A stretch of DNA of 64,000 nucleotides, taken from the NCBI GenBank assembly GCA_037962975.1, contig CM075675.1, forward strand, positions 2,552,001-2,616,000. Direction: 5' to 3'. The notes beneath the pieces were generated by a model. It was not told the origin of the DNA and did no database searches. It saw only the letters and a program-made list of their open reading frames with translations. The position numbers were made by a program, and so were the translations under genes. The stretch comes from Clitoria ternatea (taxonomy: Eukaryota > Streptophyta > Magnoliopsida > Fabales > Fabaceae). Of the stretch, positions 35,985 to 47,700 are shown piece after piece (the first letter of the stretch is position 1; every line of letters begins with the position of its first letter).

Positions 35985-36713
35985 TGATCTGTCCTGAACC
36001 GGGGTCTAGAGATCCGGACTCAAGTCAGTCACAAATAGTATGTAAATACCGTATAGGAGACCGGATGCATGAGTATCCGGTGTAGGTATCCGTTGTCCTT
36101 GAGCGGAGAGAGCGGACTGGGTGTCCTGGAGGTCCTTCACACTGACCTAACGCGTTGAAGTGGGCGAATGGTGGTGTCACCTGCAATGATTCTCTGATGC
36201 GCAAGTCAGTGATAATATTCCAAGTAAGGAATGTATTTCAGAGAGTAATCGTGCATAGAAATGGATGAAGATCCCTCACTTCATTATTGAAATGAGTTCA
36301 TATACCTGATTGGCTTGTTTTTCGAGGACTCGTTAGTGGGGAACCACTAACTCCCATTAGCATTATTATATTGCGCACTTACCAGCATGATTGGGTCAAG
36401 TGGCTATTTTATATTGAGCATAGAGAATATAGACTAGGATTAGGGAACAAGTTGACCATTCCCGTGAGCAGAATTTAGCTCGTAGTGCAGGGAATTATTG
36501 ATCGATCCCTGTAGCAATTATCCTTGTCTTTAGCACAGTGACGTGTGTATTGTCCGATGTCATGGTGTTATCCTGAACAACCGGTATAGGGAGAACGCCT
36601 GATACGGAATTACAGTCCGGATGTATACCGATGACACCGGTTACACGTTGATGTCTTGACAAAGACGTTGAAATATGTCTTACAGGTCGGATACCGGTAT
36701 TGAGACCGGATCA
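35985..36713 (-). repeat. Tat element 5' LTR, 729 bp
   Basis: It is identical in length to the LTR at 20335-21063, with eight transition differences. TATAAAAT on the minus strand at 36406-36413, about 300 nt into the LTR in sense direction, is the likely promoter TATA box of the element. Confidence 0.95.
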
Positions 36714-36718
36714 CTAAC

Positions 36719-37541
36719 GATAATATGAAATGGGGATATATCACTAATACAATCAAACATCATCATCATCATTATCATGAATTTTCATCAAGATACCAAT
36801 AACTCATCACATATAAACATATTTATACCCACTATTTGTTCATAATCCATACATTTAAAATATAATGCTCCCCTACCTTGAATCGATGACTCAAGTTTCA
36901 CAATTATGCTTCAGCCTTTGAGTTTGGTTTCCAATTACCATTTTCTTAGTCTGACAAAATTCCTAAAATTTAACAACAATTATTTCAACCACCTAAAGCT
37001 ACAAATTACACGTTTTGATGTTAAACTCACTAATTCCCTATAGTTTTCAATAAGTATCGACTTACTGAAATATGCCAATGATTCTGACACTTGATTCCAC
37101 AAATCTCTAACGCTGCCCACAACTCTTAAATGGTCCTAAAATGGTCTAAAATCATGAAAATGAAGGAGTTAAGACTTGAATCTGCAAATTAGAACCGAAT
37201 CAAACAATGGGTCACGAATCTACCTTTCCAACAAATAGATTAATAAACTCAAACCTTCCAAATTACTGCCCACACTTATACTTGGTTCCAACACTCACTT
37301 AGAACTCACCTTTAGAAACCAAAATTTAAGAACCCTAAGCTCCTAGTTGCTGCCCATGGAGAAAAGAAATAGAAATGGAGTTGGATTCTTGTATTAATGG
37401 TGGAAATCAAATTGAAGAAGAAGTGGGATTGAGGATGGTGTCGCGGGTGTGGGGAAGAGAAGAAGTAATGGTTCTTTTCTTTTTCCTTCAAGCATGCAAC
37501 GAGAGTGTGAGAAAGGAATTGAGAGGAGAATGGGAAAATTA
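36719..37541. repeat. LTR-like repeat, continuation right of the Tat insertion
   Basis: It continues the repeat interrupted at 20334; the TSD CTAAC is shared by both sides. The sequence has the look of a gypsy LTR read backwards, but no ends or ORFs are certain. It is itself interrupted at 37541 by a MITE. Confidence 0.5.
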
Positions 37542-38210
37542 TGCTGCATTTAGTTCATAAATTTTCTTAGAAAAATAGAAAATTATTCTTAGAAAAATTA
37601 AAAAAATAGAAAAACTGTTTATTTACAAATTATTTAATTTTTTTTATAGAAAAATAGAAAATTGATTTTCTATTTTTTAAGAAAATCAGAAAACTCTTTT
37701 AAAAGGTTTTCTAAGAAAAGTAAAAAAATAGAAAAGGCGGTAACTAAATTATAAGATAAGGTAATTGAATTAAAAGATAAGGTAACTGAATTACAAAATG
37801 AAGACTGTTGTAACTAAATGAGAATATGAAACAAACTGCTACTAATTCAAAAAGTTCTACTGCTACTATTTTAAAATATATTTAAACACAAACTCATTTG
37901 CTCTCATTTTAATATTACTTTAAATTTTTGTCATAATTTTTATGTGATGCATATACTATACAATATTGTCATAAATAATATATATATATAAGACATATCT
38001 TAATTAATTTGAATTAAAGAATGTTTGAAAATTTTTGAAAAACTGAATGCACTTGAACAACTTTTTTAGTTTTCTAAATTGAAAAACTATCATATTATCT
38101 AAACGAGTTTTTAAAATTTTTCTAGCTATTCTAGGAAATGAAAATTTTAGAAAACAAGCGAAAAAATTTTCACAGAAAACTAGAATAATTTTCTGTAACT
38201 AAACGCAGCC
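37542..38210. mobile_element. PIF/Harbinger-like MITE, 669 bp, TSD TTA
   Basis: The left end TGCTGCATTTAGTTCATAAA matches the inverted right end GGCTGCGTTTAGTTACAGAA. TTA flanks both sides (37539-37541 and 38211-38213), the TSD of PIF/Harbinger elements. The interior is AT-rich and repeats TTTTCTA(A/T)GAAAA-type stretches. No transposase. Confidence 0.75.
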
Positions 38211-40330
38211 TTAGTGTTTTCACTGAAGGAAAATTATCCTTTGGCTTATTTGATTAATCTCTGAAACCAATCCAATAACTTTAAGTTACTCGAAACTTAC
38301 CTAAATAATTTTAAAAATTAACTATCTGTTTTTAATTAATTTAACATTTCTAATTTAATTATATAACTAATAAAATTAATCAATAATTAATTTCGAGATG
38401 TTTTGGTCGGTGGACAAAATATGAACCACAATTGTTAAAAAAAAAGAAACTATTTTGGACTTTGCTTCTAATTATGGTTTCGCTTTGAAGTTACGGTACG
38501 TTTACATATATTTTTAGGTTAACCGTTGAAAGGGACAGGTTCTTTTTATTAATTAATTAATCAAAATAAATAAAGTACTACTACAAGACAAGATAACGAG
38601 AGATTGTGATATTTTGGAAACACAAATCTCATCTTCTTCCAATAATTAACACAGTAAATTAATTATTTAAAAGACGGTTGAAAACTTGGAATTAATTTTT
38701 TTTTATTTGAGTTTCTCTAATCTGAACAACATTGTATAGGATAAATAAATAAATAAAACATTCTTTTTATTAAAAATTATATGTGGATTCTTTAGAAATG
38801 AAAATAAATAAACACCAATAATATTTTTAAAAGGACATACATTCTTTTTTATTATTCTTTTTATAAGACTATTTTTAATTAAAAAAGATGTATTATTCAT
38901 TTTTCTACAAATATATTCTTATTAAATAAATTCTCTTTGATGCGATTAAAGAAACCCAGGATGTTGATTTTGTTTTTATTAATATTAAGAATAAATTTGA
39001 AAGTATACACAATAAATTATATTGATGATTTAATGTTGTTAACTAAATTAATTAGCCAGCAAAACCAAAATTAACTATAATTTTTAGCTTATCTAAAGTA
39101 ATTAAGAAAGTGTACCATAAATCATTATGGGGTTACACTTTCAATGTAAGACCAAAATTGATATAGAAATCGAATGAGATTACTTTGTTCTAAATAGATT
39201 GCTAAATTATTTATCAAACTTATCAGCAAGATGATTTTGACAGACTTTTAATTTTGTCAAACAAAAAAATATACTTTTAATTATTTTTAAGGTAAAACAA
39301 ATAATATTTTAGTAGTTTCTTTAATAAGTTTTTCTTATGTTTTAAAATTGTCATTATTAATATTAAAATAGAACTTAAATTTAAATAAGAATAAAGTTTC
39401 AATATTACAATGCGTTTCTATAAAATTTACATTAACATTTTTAATATATGTATTTTAGTCTGAATTATTAAATATAATTGAATGAAGTATTAAATAAATT
39501 TAACATAAGTCTTATGAAATATTTGTTCCACTCCTATAATATGCATGAACTTTATTTTCACTCAATAAATATACATAAAAGTGTCATTTGTTTTCTTAAG
39601 TATCTGAATATATAAAATATGGTATTTAAATAACTTTTAAAAAGCATAAAATTTCCTTATAAAAATTATTTCAGTTTTAATATTTTATCTTTTTAGTAAA
39701 TTTTAAGTTAAATTTTTTATTTTTTAATCAACTAAATCTCCTATCTTTTAAAATATTTTAGTTAAAATTTTTTGATTTAATTTTTACTAATTTCGTTAAC
39801 AGAGTCATAACATGACGGACAGACATCACGTCAGTAACATTTTAATTTGTTCACGTAAAATAATATTTAACATATAAAATAATCACATCAACAGAGTTAA
39901 TCATATATTAAATCTTTATTAATCAGAATAGTAAAGGGTGTACTGACATCGCCTGAGATGTTAAAGAAATATGAAATGTAACTTATTAAAAAAGTTAAGA
40001 CTCTACTTAGAATTTTTTTTAAAAGAAAAACAGTGTAATGAAATAGTGATAGTCTTTAAAAAACATAAAATTGAAACAAGAATGAAAAGCGCTTCCGGGA
40101 ATAAAAAATTGGAAAATCACATCAAAGTTTTATTTTAAAAATAATAATATTACGTAAACATCTGAATATAATTAATTATTGTATTTGATTTTGATAACGA
40201 CGTTAACGTGTGCGCGAAACGCAATTTAACAAACGGCGTGACGAATTTATGTTACTTGTAGGGAAACAAATCCAATTAATTAAACAAACTTTTTCCTTGT
40301 TGAGCACAATATAATGAATATATATTATAA
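38211..40330. other. AT-rich DNA, no gene recognised
   Basis: Up to about 38410 it probably completes the LTR-like repeat: minus-strand ACATCTCGAAATTAATT near 38407 resembles a common LTR start. Beyond that no ORF is persuasive. At 39795-39845 a TTAACAGAGTCATAACATG and ACGTCAG stretch resembles ends of some DNA elements, but no partner was found. Confidence 0.35.
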
Positions 40331-40334
40331 TATT

Positions 40335-40452
40335 ATGAATAGTTTCAATATGCTATATATTTCTTTTAGAGTTTTAATATACATTCATTATAATTTTTTA
40401 TAATGAATATACATTGAAATTCTATAAAAAGTAACATATTGAAACTATTCAT
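40335..40452. repeat. 118-bp near-perfect inverted repeat (foldback)
   Basis: ATGAATAGTTTCAATATG at the left recurs inverted at the right end. The arms of about 55 bp pair imperfectly around ATTCATTATAATTTTTTATA. It could be a small foldback MITE or a hairpin-RNA locus. No TSD is clear. Confidence 0.65.
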
Positions 40453-41029
40453 TTAGAGTAGGCTAGAGTTATTTAATTCATGTAACATAATTTTTCTTTT
40501 GTTAGGTGAGACTAATTCAACATTAGTTTGATTTTTCCGTTTATATTTTTTTTGCTAGTTATGTTCATATTAGGTAATTAGTCATGTTACTTGTTGAGGT
40601 TGAGTTACTAATTATACTTAAATGAGATCATTAGCTTTGTTACTCGTTGGAGTTTGACTAGTTATGCTCATATGAATTAATAAGTGGCGTCACTCATTGG
40701 GGTTAAGTTACTAATCACATTTACATGGGTGATTAGTTTTATATAGTTGTGTCACTCAATGAGGCCTTTAACTATCTCACTAGGCTTATATTGCTCTAAT
40801 GAGGTTTAGCACAAATGATAGTCTTCAAGTTGTTATCATCTCGTAAATAAATGATAATATTAAACTCTTTTTAATTAATTGAATATACATCGGGCTATAC
40901 TGGAGTATGCCTCATTAAAATCTCTTGAGGGAAAATCTAGTGGGAGAAAACCTTAAAGTAGTTAAAGTGGAGTGTAATGATCAAAGTCGAACACTCTTTT
41001 CTCCTTCGAATAGGGTGGTTGATTCCTAC

Positions 41030-42890
41030 CTTGGTCCTTCTAAGGGGTCTTTTCATGCTTAGGCTTTTCCTTTAGCTATTGGGGCTAAGCCTGCGACAGT
41101 GAAATGCATCTCCTACCCTATGTACTTAGTAGCTCTTTTCTTGAATTCTTCCAAGGTCTAGGGTGGACCCTTGGCTAGAGAAAAAACAAATGCTGACTTC
41201 GGTTGTAAACCTCAATGGTGTATTGAGCTGGATAGACTCCATCAACCCAGGAACCATTGACACTTCCTTGTAGAACCTTTTTAAGAAATCCTTCAATGAC
41301 TCTATTTCCCCTGCTTAATGTGAGCCAGGGTGTGAGATGTCCTAAGGGTATCTATAGTAATAATGAAATATTTGTTGAAGGCTTTGGCTAAATCGAATCA
41401 GGAATCAATTGATCCTAACAGTAGGCTCTTGAACCAACTCAAGACTTCGCCACTAAAAGTTCTGAGAAACATTATGCGCATTACATCATTGGAATTTAAA
41501 AGGCTTGATAGATGAAGTTTCTTGGTGCATAACCATATGATTCTTCTAGGGATGACTCTATCCTTGCTTGGGCTCTTGCAACTCCACTCGAAATTGCTGA
41601 ATAACTTCGTCGTGTGAATTAGGTTGGATCGCTAGTCTAAGTCTCCTTGAAGTTTAGGCAGCCAACCTTGTTAGTTGCCAATTTTAAGATCTTTTAATTT
41701 GGTACTAAAATATTCAATTGTGCATTTTAGTATTCCCATATTGATTAGATTGAAGCAACACTTAAATTGACAGCTAATTGATGATTTAGATGTGTTTTGA
41801 TAAGTTTTGGGTATAAAAAAAAGCTGTAAATGAAGATTAGTCTTGAAGGCCATCTGCTCCAGCCAAGTTCCCTTGGCTCTACCAGATGCTGACTTTTTTG
41901 GTCTATGCACTTGAGCCACGCTAGCTCAATTTGAGCGGAGCTTGTGAAGAAGGGTCACTTAAGAGCTCTACAACACATTTTTGGGGCATTTTTTGACTTA
42001 GGGAATGGAGAACTTGGAGCTTTGGAGTCTTTCTTCATCTTTTAAGACCTTGGAGCTTCTTCTAGGGTTTATTTCTCTTTTACTGTTGTTCATTGGATGT
42101 ATGTAGGGTTGATCACTATGACTTTTAGTGGTCAAACCCTTTTTTGTTAGGATTGGACAAACTCATTTCTTTTTATGATGTTATAGTAAATCTTTGTAAA
42201 TATTTATGCATTTATATCAATATTAGCATTCTTCTATGTTTTACCTAATGTATAAACACCATTATGCATGTGTTTAGGGTTCTAAACGAATTTTATAGTT
42301 GAAATGCTATTAATCTCTTCACTTAACAATATGGTTGCAATCAATGGATGTTAAAGTCTTTTCTTAATGTGAATTTTAACATTGAATATTCAAGGGATTG
42401 ATATTCGTTATTAGAGTTTATAATTTAATATCTAAGGAAGTATGTTTAATGAACTCTATGCTACATTGCCATTGTTTAAATGCATAAGTATTTGTAACAA
42501 GGAAAATGGATTAATTAAAGTGGGGAAGTCTAATCCCAATGTCTTTTATCATCATTTGCTTAACCTAAATCAATTTTTAGCTTTGAAACTCAATCTTTTC
42601 TCAAACAACAATCAATGAACAACCTTTTGAACATATTGTGAATATAATTATGTGATTTACTAGTAGGTATTGTATTATTGCTAAATATCTTACAAGTCCT
42701 TGTGGAAACGATAACTTTTCAAACACTTATCGAGACTATTGTGAATTTGGCACACTTGCAAAGGACCAACAGACCCTAAATTGTCCATGAAGCTTAGGTT
42801 GTAACCAAATGGATTCTACTCCATATTGTTAGGTTACGCACAACACCTTCCTGAATACCTAGGGCTTGGTGGCTTGCGACCATGAAATAA
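41030..42890 (-). pseudogene. Decayed gag fragment of an older Tat-type element
   Basis: 41040-41655 and 42770-42890 align by eye with the gag N-terminal half at 34900-35918 of the complete element, in the same orientation. Matching blocks include CTTCCTTGTAGAACCT, TGAGCCA(A/G)GG, TTCGA..AACAT..GC.CAT.ACATC and the region encoding the coiled N-terminal segment. Many stops and indels make it non-functional. A 1.1-kb insertion separates the two parts. The fragment leads directly into a primer-site-like sequence and an LTR remnant. Confidence 0.75.
41667..42765 (+). mobile_element. Solo-LTR-like insertion, 1.1 kb, flanked by CCAAC
   Basis: It interrupts the decayed gag exactly between two identical CCAAC pentamers (41662-41666, 42766-42770). 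Removing one pentamer and the insert restores the alignment with the other gag. The sequence includes TGTTAGTTGCC near its left end and, near the right, ACAAGTCCTTGTGGAAACGA. The latter phrase is common near the end of Athila-type gypsy LTRs. The exact ends are not clean TG...CA relative to the pentamers. Confidence 0.6.
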
Positions 42891-42936
42891 TTGCGAAACT
42901 GAGAATAACTTTAGTGGGTCCCACCGGTCGTGTCAA

Positions 42937-43365
42937 TGATCTGTCTGATATAGGGGAAAGACTTCCAGTATGAAAACCAGGTATATATGTATTATGTCTT
43001 ACATTGATTGAGTAAGGATTTAATATGATATCCTCAAATTAATGGGAATTTTAAGGTCTCATTATGATTTTATCTAACACACTGATATCTTGTGTTGTGG
43101 GGTGGATAGACTATTACCTACAAAGACACTCTGACGCTTAAGTCAGTACGATATTCAATATCGAAGCTTAAGTGTTACCCGATGTAGGTGTTGATCAGTA
43201 TGCTCTTAGTGTGCCCCTTAACCTCTATATGATATCGGCTCATTAACAATATAATTATCAAGGATTTTGCAAGGGAGTAATAATGTGGTGCACATATTGA
43301 TATCAAATGTCATGTGTAGCTACTGGTATGGGCCTATAGATACCAACACCATTATCAAGCCTAAA
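42937..43365 (-). repeat. Remnant LTR of the older Tat-type element
   Basis: TGATCTGTC after a GGTCCCACCGGTCGTGTCAA primer-site-like block reproduces the 5' LTR junction of the complete element at 35966-35993. Beyond the first few bases similarity is weak. The right limit is approximate. Confidence 0.55.
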
Positions 43366-43369
43366 TCAC

Positions 43370-43580
43370 TAACATATTAAATTATAATATATTTAATAAA
43401 TATATTATTATTATATTTATTAAATATATTTCTAATAAGATGTTTATTTTAATAATATACTTATTAAATATATTTTTAGTAATATATTTAGTATATATTT
43501 TTTAATTGTAATTTATTTAATAAATATATTATTAAATAATATTAACTAGTTAATAAAAATATATTATTTATTATCTTGCC
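43370..43580. repeat. TATTTAATAAATATATT low-complexity repeats
   Basis: Almost only A and T, with TTTAATAAATATATTATTA recurring several times in both senses. No other content. Confidence 0.6.
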
Positions 43581-43589
43581 TCATTGAAT

Positions 43590-43829
43590 TTAGATAGTAT
43601 ACCCAAAATTCTCTCTACCTCCTACATATTTACTCATCAAAACAGAGGATGTTTTTTGTTGAATTCCTGCATCTTCTTCTGCTACTTCAAGTTCATATAT
43701 CTGGTTATCTGTTATTCTTCCTTGAGAAGCAAACATATGCATCATTTCTGGTAGGTGAAGAACTTGATGATTATGAACATCAACAAAATCAATCACTTTG
43801 CTTATTTCATTGAGCCATTTGACTTTCAT
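43590..43829 (-). other. Short unidentified ORF, possible gene fragment
   Basis: The ORF encodes 79 residues (starts MKVKWLNEISKVIDFVDVHN) and has ordinary, non-repetitive composition, rich in acidic residues near its end. Upstream on the same strand another readable stretch (about 43850-43990) gives LFLRYTMKEIFKTSSS before a stop. I do not recognise the family. It may be a decayed exon of a host gene or part of the transposon debris. Confidence 0.3.
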
Positions 43830-44764
43830 TCTTGCAGCACACCTAGTTCTTGTCTTGGGTCAAGAACTGCTAGTCTTGAAAATCTCTTTCATTGTGTACC
43901 TAAGAAATAATAGAGCCATCTCTTCTGTTCTTGCTAGGACAATGTTTTATGATTTTGAAACCTATTTTCCCTCCATAGTTAATCCAAAATTTTCATGCCT
44001 CTTCTAAATTATTGAAGTCAAGACCAAGTTTAACACTCAAATTTGTGTCCATCAAATATAATTGAAGTTGAAGCAATTTACTTACGAAACAAAATCTAAC
44101 TATTTCATAGGTAGCTTATAGGCATTACCAAGGGGGAAAGAAAACTTTCCGTATTTGTATTTATATTTGTATTTAGTGAAGGTTCTGTCACATAATTGAT
44201 GATTTACCATTTTCCGTATTCCCACGACTGCAATAAAAATTTTTTAGATCACAAAATAATTTCCATTTATGCAACAAACCAATGATTTATTTTTCACCGT
44301 ATTACATAGTAATAAAGTAACCATATCTAATAAATAGACCAAGATAGTAAATTCTAATAACTTTTTGCAATATTAAGCTGTCATGTAATATAAAACAGGA
44401 TCATAATGAAGAATTGTCATGGGGCTTCATTCACTAAAATTTCAATCTATGGTAAAGAAGAATCATAAACCGTAGGGAAATATTCAGAATACCTGCTAAT
44501 CTCTCACATCAGCACTACATATTCTTTATTTGTCTCTAACAAAACAAAAGTGAGCTAAAATTGAAAGAAAAGAAAATAGTACTGCACAAGGCTATGTACA
44601 AACAAATTTTTGTTCAACCAGGACTTGAAAGATACATGACAACATGATCTCAATCACACCAAGGTCCTAGTACTTGAGACTATATTATCCTCCTACAGAT
44701 GAATGTAGCCAAAATTATTCTGTAAACTACTAGTGATAATTATTTATGGTGAAAATTTGTGATG
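43830..44764. other. Intergenic DNA, probably including the 3' UTR of the DUF789 gene
   Basis: No further ORF. The few hundred bases before 44765 are the expected 3' UTR of the minus-strand gene. Confidence 0.4.
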
Positions 44765-47700
44765 TCAATACCGTCGCCTAGACAAGAAAAACTCAAAATC
44801 AGGATGTCTGTTTGTACAGGTTAGGTTCCCCTTGTTGACAACAGCTCTTGCCATGAGAGATGCTGTTTCCTCAAGTGTCCTCAAACGCTCTTTCAGAAGT
44901 AAAGAAGGGTTTAAGCCCACCATTTCTGATGCTAGTGCTGAATGCTTCAGCTGGAACCAGCATTCACCCTGTTCATCATACACCACATCAAAAGTTCCAT
45001 TCAGTCAAGTACATTTAAAATAATGTATGCATAATGCATGAAGGTATCAAATACCATTTCCACTTAGTAAAGTAACATTGAATTTATTTGCTACCTGCAT
45101 ATTGAATTATGAAACGACGTTTTATATCATTGAGTATTGACAAGCAATGACTGGTTTACTTTCAACACCATGACCAAGGTTCATTACCAGTAAATACTCT
45201 CTCGAATGACAAAGATGAATTTATTCCATATTTGCAATGTTCCTATTTTGAAAATTCATTTCTATATCTAACAATAATACCTATCTATTCCAACATCCTA
45301 CACTAGCTCTATACAAACCAAACCATAGACTCTGTCCCGGAGATTAGTTATAATTTGAACCTCCTCATCCAGGGCATCATACACACTTCCAACAACAACC
45401 TCCAGTAATATTCCCAATGTAAATAACTTCTCCCTCCATTGTCTCTATTAGCAAACTGAAAAAGTTCATCTTTTCACCACTAATGGAGAGTGGAGACCAT
45501 AAAATTAATCTTTTACATTCTTTCCCCTCCACCCTTGGCAAAGATTGTCACCAAATAAATGTGATTTACACAATTGAATTATCCATACAAACACAATAAC
45601 TGCTCCAAATTTTATTTGCAAGTGATTTATCTTGAAAGGTTTTTCTTGACATCCCCAAAGGTTCTAATGCAAGGATGAACATGGAGAACAAAATTCATTA
45701 CCTGGGCATTGTAACTTTGGAGACCCACAGCTGGAGAAACTATGCAAGAACCTACAGTTGACAAATCAGATCTTGTACTTCTACAAACCAAATGTCCAAG
45801 TGAATGGTAAGTCAAAAATGATGCACGAAAGTTGCCATCTGGTATACGGTATATAGGGTACCAAGCAACCGAGTACCTGCAAATCATTTGGTCTTAAAAT
45901 TGCTACCATTTGAAATTTCACTTGAAATAAACTGAGCATAACGCCTATTACTAATGCCCATTGATACATAGATCACTTACCAAGACCTAGGGTGAAGATC
46001 TCGCAGGTTTACTGAATCCAGTTTACTTGGATCCCCATAAGTTGTGGATTGAATTTTCACATCGCCTCTAACCAGTTCTTGTATCCTGTAAGATGATCAA
46101 AACCAATCCATAAGTACTGCTTATCGAACAAACCTGCTTCTTATGGTGGCAAACTTTACAAGCATCTATAACTTTACAGTTTACAGACCAAAAGGAAAAT
46201 GAAATTAGAATTCCCTCCTATCTCCTCAAAATCTTTCTTCCTCTTAATTCCCAAAATGAGTACAATGATATAAATTCATTAAATTGTGTTGATGATCTAA
46301 CTAAAAATTATTCAGTATAATACAATCAGTAATAGAACATATAAAATGGCAAGTTGATGTTCTAATGACAGGATAAAGGAGATGAACAATCTTACTTCTC
46401 ATATAGAGGTGGCCGTTGTTGGGGTTGGTCAAGTTCAAAATATTCCAAAAGAAGTTCTAAATCACCAGAGTGCATTGAGTTGATAGATGGATTAGATGCA
46501 TTATTGATAGAGGCTGTCTTTTTTGGTGTTTGAATGCTTGCATCCTGGTTGTGAGGCTGAGGAAAGAGAACAGAAAATATTGAATGTTGACTGGCAGTAG
46601 GTGAGTTTTCTGAAACATCATTCACTTCACATGCCTCTGAAGCCTCACAATTTGGAAGCTCATTGCTATCTACACATTGGTTTTCACGGTTCTTAAACAG
46701 CTGAACTGCTGATAAAGAAGGAACAAAATAGGCACGAAACGGAAAACCACCACCATCTCCTTGTCTCTTTGGATTTTCATCCCGAGCTCTTATCTCTAAC
46801 CCGTAGCTCCCATGTTTCTCATACCACTGCCACATGCAGCCAAGGGATACGTCAGGCACATCATGTCTGCCCAGTGAGACACCACCAGCAGGGTCATGTG
46901 AACAGGTCGAACAACTGGGTGAATTCGGTGATTCACAAATAACAGGACTACAAAAATGAAGCAGTCTTTCAAACTCTGCAACTGGATCACCAGTGGCCAT
47001 CTGTACAGCTTCACAAGCTAGTTGTGCCCTACAAACATCATTCAAAGCTTGAGCTATTCCACAAGAATCATTTCCTATCACATCTAGATTTTCACGTTCA
47101 CATAACATGTGATTAGCAACTTCATGCTTGTCCTTTTGCTGTGTCATTGTAATGCATGTTCTGCTTGCATTTAGTGAAGAGTCCCGATTTTCAGAAAAGG
47201 AGGCAACTGGTGGTTCTACACTGCTTTCCAAATTTAAATTGCTACTAGAGGATGCATCAGAATATTCTGGTGATGAACTGTTAGATTCAGATTTTGCCAA
47301 CCCTGTATCCTTTTTCCCAATTGGTATCCATTTCCAAAGGGAAGATCCAGAACTGTGAGTTTGTGCATTGTAGTCTGCAGAAGAAACTTCTTTCTCTACT
47401 TGACTCCCCTCGTCACCTAAAAGATTACAACACACTGCAGTTTGATCCTCAGACATATCTGATTGATTAATTTTCTCACCTGGATTTACCAATGAGCTAT
47501 CTTGAATTTCTACAGTTTCTTTCTTCGCATTTGCATTCATATGGGAGACAATTTTTTGTGGATCTGACTCCTCCAGATGGAATTGTGCACTGTGAACTAT
47601 TTCAGATGTTACCTGTTCAACTTCATTGGTCTGGAACTCATCCAGCAAGCAATTAATATCAGAATTAGAGGCAGACACAGTGCTTGATCCTTGTTGATTA

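Larger units (their letters stand above)
20335..36713 (-). mobile_element. Ty3/gypsy Tat-type LTR retrotransposon, 16.4 kb, TSD CTAAC
   Basis: It is bounded by two 729-bp LTRs, both TG...CA, with the 5-bp TSD CTAAC at 20330-20334 and 36714-36718. Order in sense (right to left): 5' LTR, primer site, gag, protease, reverse transcriptase, RNase H, a second RNase H-like domain, integrase, a long 3' region with antisense ORFs and tandem repeats, then the 3' LTR. The gag zinc motif, the second archaeal-type RNase H (VHWTIYVDGSSNQRGSGAG) before integrase, and extra ORFs downstream of pol are traits of the Tat lineage. It is structurally complete, but gag-pol carries five stops. It inserted into an LTR-like repeat. 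Confidence 0.93.

Noticed and set aside
37375..37560. 61-codon ORF (MELDSCINGGNQIEEE...)
   Set aside because: It lies in the LTR-like repeat with no domain, no conserved partner in the other copies and no gene context.
39690..39960. Possible terminal repeat of a Mutator-like element
   Set aside because: Suggestive phrases only. No inverted partner, TSD or transposase was found.
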